From Mytilus galloprovincialis (lineage: Eukaryota; Mollusca; Bivalvia; Mytilida; Mytilidae), in the NCBI RefSeq assembly GCF_965363235.1, contig NC_134847.1, positions 75,584,268 through 75,648,267 of the forward strand: a stretch of DNA of 64,000 bases, in the 5' to 3' direction. Positions 58,626-64,000 of this stretch are shown piece after piece. A program made the position numbers and the translations under genes. The notes under the pieces are model-generated. The model had not been told where the DNA came from. It worked only from the letters and a program-made list of their open reading frames with translations, and made no database searches. Position 1 is the first letter of the stretch. Each line of letters starts with the position of its first letter.

Positions 58626-58729
58626 ATATGGCAATACTAGTAAGTGGCTTATACTCTAATAATCTAATATCAGATATTGATAATGAAATAGATAGTGACG
58701 TTTATTGGTATATAGTTGTTGTTAGATGA
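58626..58729 (+). CDS. Possible terminal exon in unit B, unknown gene
   Basis: Partner of 50,306-50,409: the same acceptor, the same 34 codons with one silent change (GATATT for GATATC), TGA at 58,727-58,729, and AATAAA at 58,874-58,879. Confidence 0.28.
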
Positions 58730-59061
58730 ACAATCTGTAAATATTGGCAGTTGGTAGTCATACATTGTTTCATCAAACTGAACAACGTTTCATTTTTTGC
58801 AAATTATGCATTTATTCTAAAACTTTGAAATGTATACTGTTTTGGGAGTGTAAAGTCATTTCGAGATTGCATGAATAAACCATTGTATGATAAAATTCAA
58901 CATTTTTGTAGATTTTCTGGAAATTATTACTACTTTTCTTGATAAAGAAATATATAAGGGGTAACAAGATTGTGCAACATAATAACTCGATTGGCACAAA
59001 ATAAATATGTGCATATATACACCACAACGAGCAATGAGAAAAGGTTTTACCGTATATATAA

Positions 59062-60341
59062 AAGAGAATGTGGTATTGGCTCTCAATAATGACGACTTCA
59101 GTATGTATACTAAAGAAATTTATCCTGTTGAACTTACTTTAAATAAAGCTAATACTAACAATGACCACTGCCCTTTCCCCGATCTTGATATCTATATCAT
59201 TAACGGGAAGCTCAAAACAAAAATTTATGATAAAAGAGATAATTTTTTAATTCCTATTGTTAATTTTCCATTTTTAGATTGCGACGTTCCCTTGTCACCA
59301 TCTATGTTGTTTATCTATCTCAACTTGTACGATTCGCTCGTGTATGTAACAACGTATTAGAATTTAACAAGAGAAATTTATATATCACTGAAAAATTATT
59401 ACACCACGGTTTTCGATATCACAAACTGGTCAAACCATTTACTAAATTTTATCACTGGTATAAGGAAATAATTCGTAAATATAACTCTACATGCAGACAT
59501 CTTATACGTTCAGGTATTTCACATCCAATTTTTTATGGTAATATTCTTTACAAAGCACAAAAATGTCAGTATTCACCTCAAAAGCTTACAAAACCTTTGA
59601 ACAGACTTATTAAGAAGGGATATAGTTACGATATTGTTGTCAGGTCATTAAAGATTGCATATTTTGGCTTTAATATTGATTCACTTATAGGGTCTTTGCA
59701 TCGGAACTAAACACATTTACTTATTTATTTTTTTCAAACAGTTGTTGGAATGACACGGGTTATGTTCTTCTCATATATTTTATGATAGTAGGATACTGAC
59801 CCCTAACGGGAGAGATTGTACCTGATATTCATATGATGAATACATAATCTTTCAATCAGTTTAATTCAGGTCTGGAGCTGGCACGTCAGTTAACTGCTAG
59901 TAGTCTGTTGTTATTTATGTATAATTGTCATTTTATTTATTTTCTTTTGTTACATCTTTGACATCGGAATCGGATTTCTCTTGAACTGAATTTTAATGTG
60001 CGTATTTTTATGTTTACTTTTCTACAGAGGTATAGGGGAGAGTTGAGATCTCACAAACATGTTTAACCCCGCCGCAATTTTGCGCCTGTCCCAAGTCGGG
60101 AGCCTCTGGCCTTTGTTAGTTTTGTATGATTTTTAATTTTAGTTTCTTGTGTATAATTCGGAGTTTAGTATGACGTCCATTTTCACTATACTAGTATACA
60201 TATTTTAGGAGCCAGCTGAACCACACGGGTGCGGGAATTCTCGCTATATAGAAGACCCATTGCTGGCCTTCGGATGTTATCTGCTCTATGGTCGGGTTGT
60301 TGTCGCTTTGACACATTCACCATTTCCTTTCTCAATTTTAT
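59062..60341 (+). mobile_element. 5'-truncated reverse-transcriptase retroelement in unit B
   Basis: Present only in unit B. The coding part is at 59,067-59,712 and the 3' untranslated region runs to the CTCAATTTTAT end. The left junction shares GTGGTATT with the host repeat, suggesting microhomology. The 3' region holds GTTTAACCCCGCCGCAATTT and GGTCGGGTTGTTGTCGC, which recur across the window. Confidence 0.7.
59067..59712 (+). pseudogene. Reverse-transcriptase C-terminal region, frameshifted
   Basis: The first frame covers VLALNNDDFSMYTKEIYPVE to KIYDKRDNF and NFPFLDCDVPLSPS. Near 59,300 the reading shifts one frame to YLSQLVRFARVCNNVLEF, then TEKLLHHGFRYHKLVKPF to a TAA at 59,708-59,710. 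The copy begins just after the usual YIDD motif, so it lacks the catalytic centre. Homologous to the relic at 37,420-37,920. Family name uncertain. Confidence 0.72.
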
Positions 60342-60342
60342 C

Positions 60343-60700
60343 ATTGCCAATGAGACAACTCTCCGTAAAAGACCAAATGACACAGAAATTAACAACTATA
60401 GGTCATCATATGGCCTTCAACAATGATCAAAGCCCATTTCGCATAGTCAACTTTAAAAGGTCCCGAAATGACAAATGTAAAATAATTCAAATGAGAAACT
60501 AACGGCCTAATTCATGTACAAAAAAATAACAAAAAACAAAAATTTAACACATCAACAAACGACAACCACTGAAGTACAGGCTCCTGACTTGGAACCGGCA
60601 CATGCATAAAGAATTTGGCGGGGTTAACATGTAACCGGAAATTAAACATGTTAGTGGGATCCCAACCGTCTCTCTAACCTGGGACAGTGGTGTAACGTAA
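60343..60700 (-). mobile_element. Retroelement 3' tail in unit B
   Basis: Partner of 52,050-52,420; starts ATTGCCAATGAGACAACTCT and holds GAATTTGGCGGGGTTAACAT. Confidence 0.65.
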
Positions 60701-61251
60701 CAACATAATAATAACAATCCGCTTGACTTCTAGATATTTGTGCAATTTATTTCATAAGTCATATTCAACTTCAAATATAAAATAAAATGTTATATATGTT
60801 TTTGTATAAATCAAGTGTACGTGAATTTTCTTGAAGAAGAAATATGTTTTTCTGATAAGTCTTTTTAGACTAGCTTCATAATTTTAATATTGGTACCTAA
60901 TGACAAGTTTAAATCATTTAACACATATGTTTGACGTATTATGAGTTACTGTCATCGACCATTTACACCATCTGTTGTTCACACTGTATCAATAGATGTT
61001 ATGTATCCTCAGTTAATAAACAATTATACATTGATAATATTGTTACAAAACTTTGTTAAAGACCTTTATCCAAGCCCGTGTGGTTATTTCAAAAGGCCAT
61101 AAACTTCCATTACTAATACAAACTATTTTAAGGTACATATTGGTTGCAACACTTATGGGCATTGCTGACCAGAGCCTATGCAAATCAATTTCTTCTTCGA
61201 AAGATGATGAAAATCGTAGTAATATGTAGAATTTAATAATAAGGGTTTAAT

Positions 61252-61370
61252 ACTTATCAAAGGTAGCAGGATTATAATTAAATACGCCAAACGCGCGTGT
61301 CGTCTATATAAGACTCATCAGTGACGCTCAGATCAACTTGTCTTAAAGTCAAACAAGTGCAAAGTTAAAT
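61252..61370 (+). repeat. GCGCGT-family fragment in unit B
   Basis: Partner of 52,975-53,100. The following stretch to about 61,610 is almost identical to unit A, over roughly 280 bp. Confidence 0.7.
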
Positions 61371-62089
61371 GCTACCAATATTAGCAATATTTTTCAACAG
61401 GGTATGTACAGAAAACAATTGATGATGACTTCTAAATGGGATTACAGCTGCAACATGCAGAAGCTGCGTCTTTGCTCTTACTCTCAAATTTCCAATGCTT
61501 AGCAGTTTTCAAGCCTTTATTTGACCATAACAGGGATTTACGACATTCCTCACTTGAGGTGAGCACGTAACGGTAAAATCATCATTATGAATTGAGTAGT
61601 CATATAGTATTCACTATGTATGGTACAAATTGTTTACTAAAAGAAACACCAAATCCGTCATTTCTAATTATGATACATTGAAATTTAATAAGAAATAAGA
61701 TGGTGAACATATCAGCATTGACTATGGTTGTCGAACCGTGTAAGTACATTATTTATTAATTAGTAAAAGATTTATAAGTCTCTGTTTTCTAATAATTGTA
61801 CGAAACAAAATACTAAATCTTCGATGCTCTTGTGAATGAAATGTGATCTAGTATATCATGCTGATGGAATTTAGCACATATTTACAAAATCTACAGAGAC
61901 TTTATGTTTCTATTTGATCATTGTTTGGCATCACAAAATAGTTTGAAAGAATAGATATTAGCATGTCTACAAAATAAATTAAGATTAATTGAATTTTACA
62001 CAAAAAAAAATCATTGAGTTATTCATCTCAGAGTTCAGTATTTTAGATATTTCACTATTTATCCCATCACTTGGCGTCCGGCGTCCGGC

Positions 62090-63100
62090 GTCGTTAACTT
62101 TTACAAAATCTTCTCCTCTGAAACTACTTGGCCAAATTTAACCAAACTTAGCCACAATCATCACTAGAGTATATAGTTTATAAAATGTCGCTTGTAACCT
62201 GGCCAACCAACCAAGAAGGCCGCCATGGCTAAAAATAGAGCATAGGGGTAAAATATAGATTTTGGCTTATAACTCTGAAAACCAAAGCATTTAGAGCAAA
62301 TCTGACATAAATAAAATTAATAAAAAAAAGATATATCTGTCCTGAAAAAATCAGATGAATCGGACAACCGGTTGTTGGGTTGCTGCCCCTGAATTGGTAA
62401 TTTTAAGGAAATTTTGTCGTTTTTGGTTATTGTCTTGAATATTATTATAGATAGAGATAAACTATTAGCAGCAATAATGTTCAGCAAAGTAAGATCTACA
62501 AATTAGTCAACATGATCAAAATGGTCAGTTGACCCCTTAAGGAGTTATTTCCCTTTATAGTCATTTTTTACCAATTTTTCGTATTAAAATTTTTGCAATC
62601 TTTTATAAAAATCTTCTCCTCTAAAACTATTGGTTCAAATTTAACCAAACTTTGCCACAATCATTATTAGGGTATCTTGTTTACAAAACGTGTGCAGTGA
62701 CCAAGCCAACCAACCAAGATGGCCGCCATGGCTAAAAATAGAACATAGGGGTAAAATGTAGATTTTGGCTTATAACTCTGAAACCAAAGCATTTAGAGCA
62801 AATCTGACAAGGGGTTAAATTGTTAATCAAGTCAATATCTATCTGTCCTGAAATTTGCAGATGACTTGGACAACTGGTTGTTGGATTGATGCCCCTGAAT
62901 TGATAATTTTTAAAACATTTTTCCCGTTTTTGGTTATTATCTTGAATACTATTATAGATAGAGATAAACTGTAAACAGCAATAATGTTCAGTAAAGTAAG
63001 ATCTACAAATAAGTCAACATGACCAAAATGGCCAAGTTTATTATAGATAGAGAAAATTGTAAGTACCAAGAATGTTCAGTAAAGTATGATCTACAAACAC
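62090..63100. repeat. Duplicated GGCCGCCATGGC block in unit B
   Basis: Two direct copies (about 62,090-62,520 and 62,590-63,070) of the block found once in unit A. Both have CTTCTCCTCTRAAACTA, AAGGCCGCCATGGC or ATGGCCGCCATGGC and TTGGCTTATAACTCTG in the same order. Confidence 0.8.
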
Positions 63101-63488
63101 ATCACCATCGCACTTTTATAACAGAAAAGTTTTTGAATGAAAAAAATGAGTTTTTTCAATGGTTTGGAAGATTAATTTCTTGATAGAATGAGGCTTGTAA
63201 GATTTGAATACTATTTTGTTTATATGGAATATGTTGTGTAATATACTGATAAACTCCTCGTTTCCTTTTTTAAGCACACGTTTGCCGATGATATTTTATA
63301 AACACCCGAAAAATAAGCAGTGGTTTTAAATTTCTTCGAATTCTAGCCCATTTCTCAAAGCAAAAAAAAAATCGTTCGTGTTTAAAGTTTTATCATTGTA
63401 AATGTCAAATTCGTTCCGTCAGAAATATTTGGCTTAAATTTCTCATTGGGAGTGTCAAATTCTGTCGGACATTTTTAGACTAAATTTT

Positions 63489-64000
63489 CATGTCAGGAAA
63501 TTTCAAATGTCGTGATTTAAACTCATAAGGAAACGATCAGGTGACATTCAATTAACGTAAAGAAATCAAAACAAAATAAAGACTATTGAAATAACATATC
63601 ATATATTTAATTAAATTCCCAGCTACGTGTATTGTCTATTATTGTTTGCGTATTACGAATTAATACCGAAGATAAGTATATAGAGAAAATATAAGTTATG
63701 GATTGACATCGATTATCAAACATAAAAAAAAAATAAAGGTGTTCTCGAATCATAGGGTTTTCTCATTTTGCAATTTGGATTCATATTGTAAATCATTATC
63801 CTGGTATCTTTAGTGAATTTAAACAACCATTAGTCAATGTTACTGTGGTTAGAAGTTTCTTCTCCAAGTTTTTCACCATCTCAATATTCAGCAATTTTGT
63901 TTTTCCATGTAAAATCATTCATCAAATGTGTTCACTTTCTGAAAATTACTGTTTATACAATGATGAGTTATTTGGAAAAAAAAACTCAAGGTTTATGCCA
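63489..64000 (+). repeat. Start of tandem unit C (cut by window end)
   Basis: ATTTCAAATGTCGTGATTTA onward follows the start of unit B at 57,231 closely, including the CAGCTACGTGTATTGTCTAT stretch. The unit continues beyond the window. Confidence 0.85.

Larger units (their letters stand above)
57231..63488 (+). repeat. Tandem unit B
   Basis: Starts ATTTCAAATGTCGTGATTTC and ends CATGTCAGGA. Same order as unit A. Relative to A it lacks about 68 bp near 58,928, lacks A's TIR element, has gained the reverse-transcriptase element at about 59,062-60,341, and has the duplicated 62,090-63,100 block. Confidence 0.87.

Overview
The window looks like nuclear DNA of a bivalve mollusc, most likely a mussel (Mytilus-like). 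This is an inference. The DNA is AT-rich and intron-rich, and it carries repeat families I associate with bivalves: units with a GCGCGTTTCGTC core, repeated reverse-transcriptase-element tails ending near GAAGATGTGGTATG, and many inverted-repeat elements. No bacterial-type operon, rRNA, tRNA or CRISPR array was seen.

Layout. (1) 1-1,651: non-coding, with a perfect 33-bp hairpin near the left edge. (2) 1,656-11,651: two nested retroelements on the minus strand. A BEL/Pao-type LTR retrotransposon (2,898-10,680, two 563-bp LTRs with 4 differences) sits inside the reverse transcriptase frame of a broken LINE. A 5-bp duplication AGTAT flanks it, and removing it rejoins the LINE frame. The BEL element is young by its LTRs, but its reverse transcriptase is broken by a frame change and an apparent internal loss near 6,430. 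(3) 11,652-15,817: non-coding repeats. (4) 15,818-44,839: one multi-exon host gene on the plus strand, a synaptotagmin of the 3/6/9/10 type. I join five exons to 460 codons: a short N-terminus, a transmembrane segment, C2A in exon 2 and C2B over exons 3-5. Intron 2 is 22.3 kb and is filled with repeats; an antisense 136-codon frame of unknown nature lies inside it. (5) 45,034-48,690: non-coding, with retroelement-tail repeats. (6) 48,690-64,000: tandem copies of a unit of about 5 kb. There are two full copies (A 48,690-54,940; B 57,231-63,488) and the start of a third. The copies differ by separate insertions: A carries two TIR DNA elements (50,806-52,046 and 54,941-57,230), while B carries a 5'-truncated reverse-transcriptase element (about 59,062-60,341).

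How the parts relate. The only well-supported host gene is the synaptotagmin, predicted to act as a calcium sensor in vesicle fusion. Almost everything else is mobile or mobile-derived. The most informative parts are the natural before/after comparisons: the LINE frame around the BEL insertion, and the paired tandem units, which show an occupied and an empty site for a TA-targeting transposon. A possible short terminal exon with its own AATAAA is conserved between units A and B (50,306-50,409 and 58,626-58,729), but its gene was not found.
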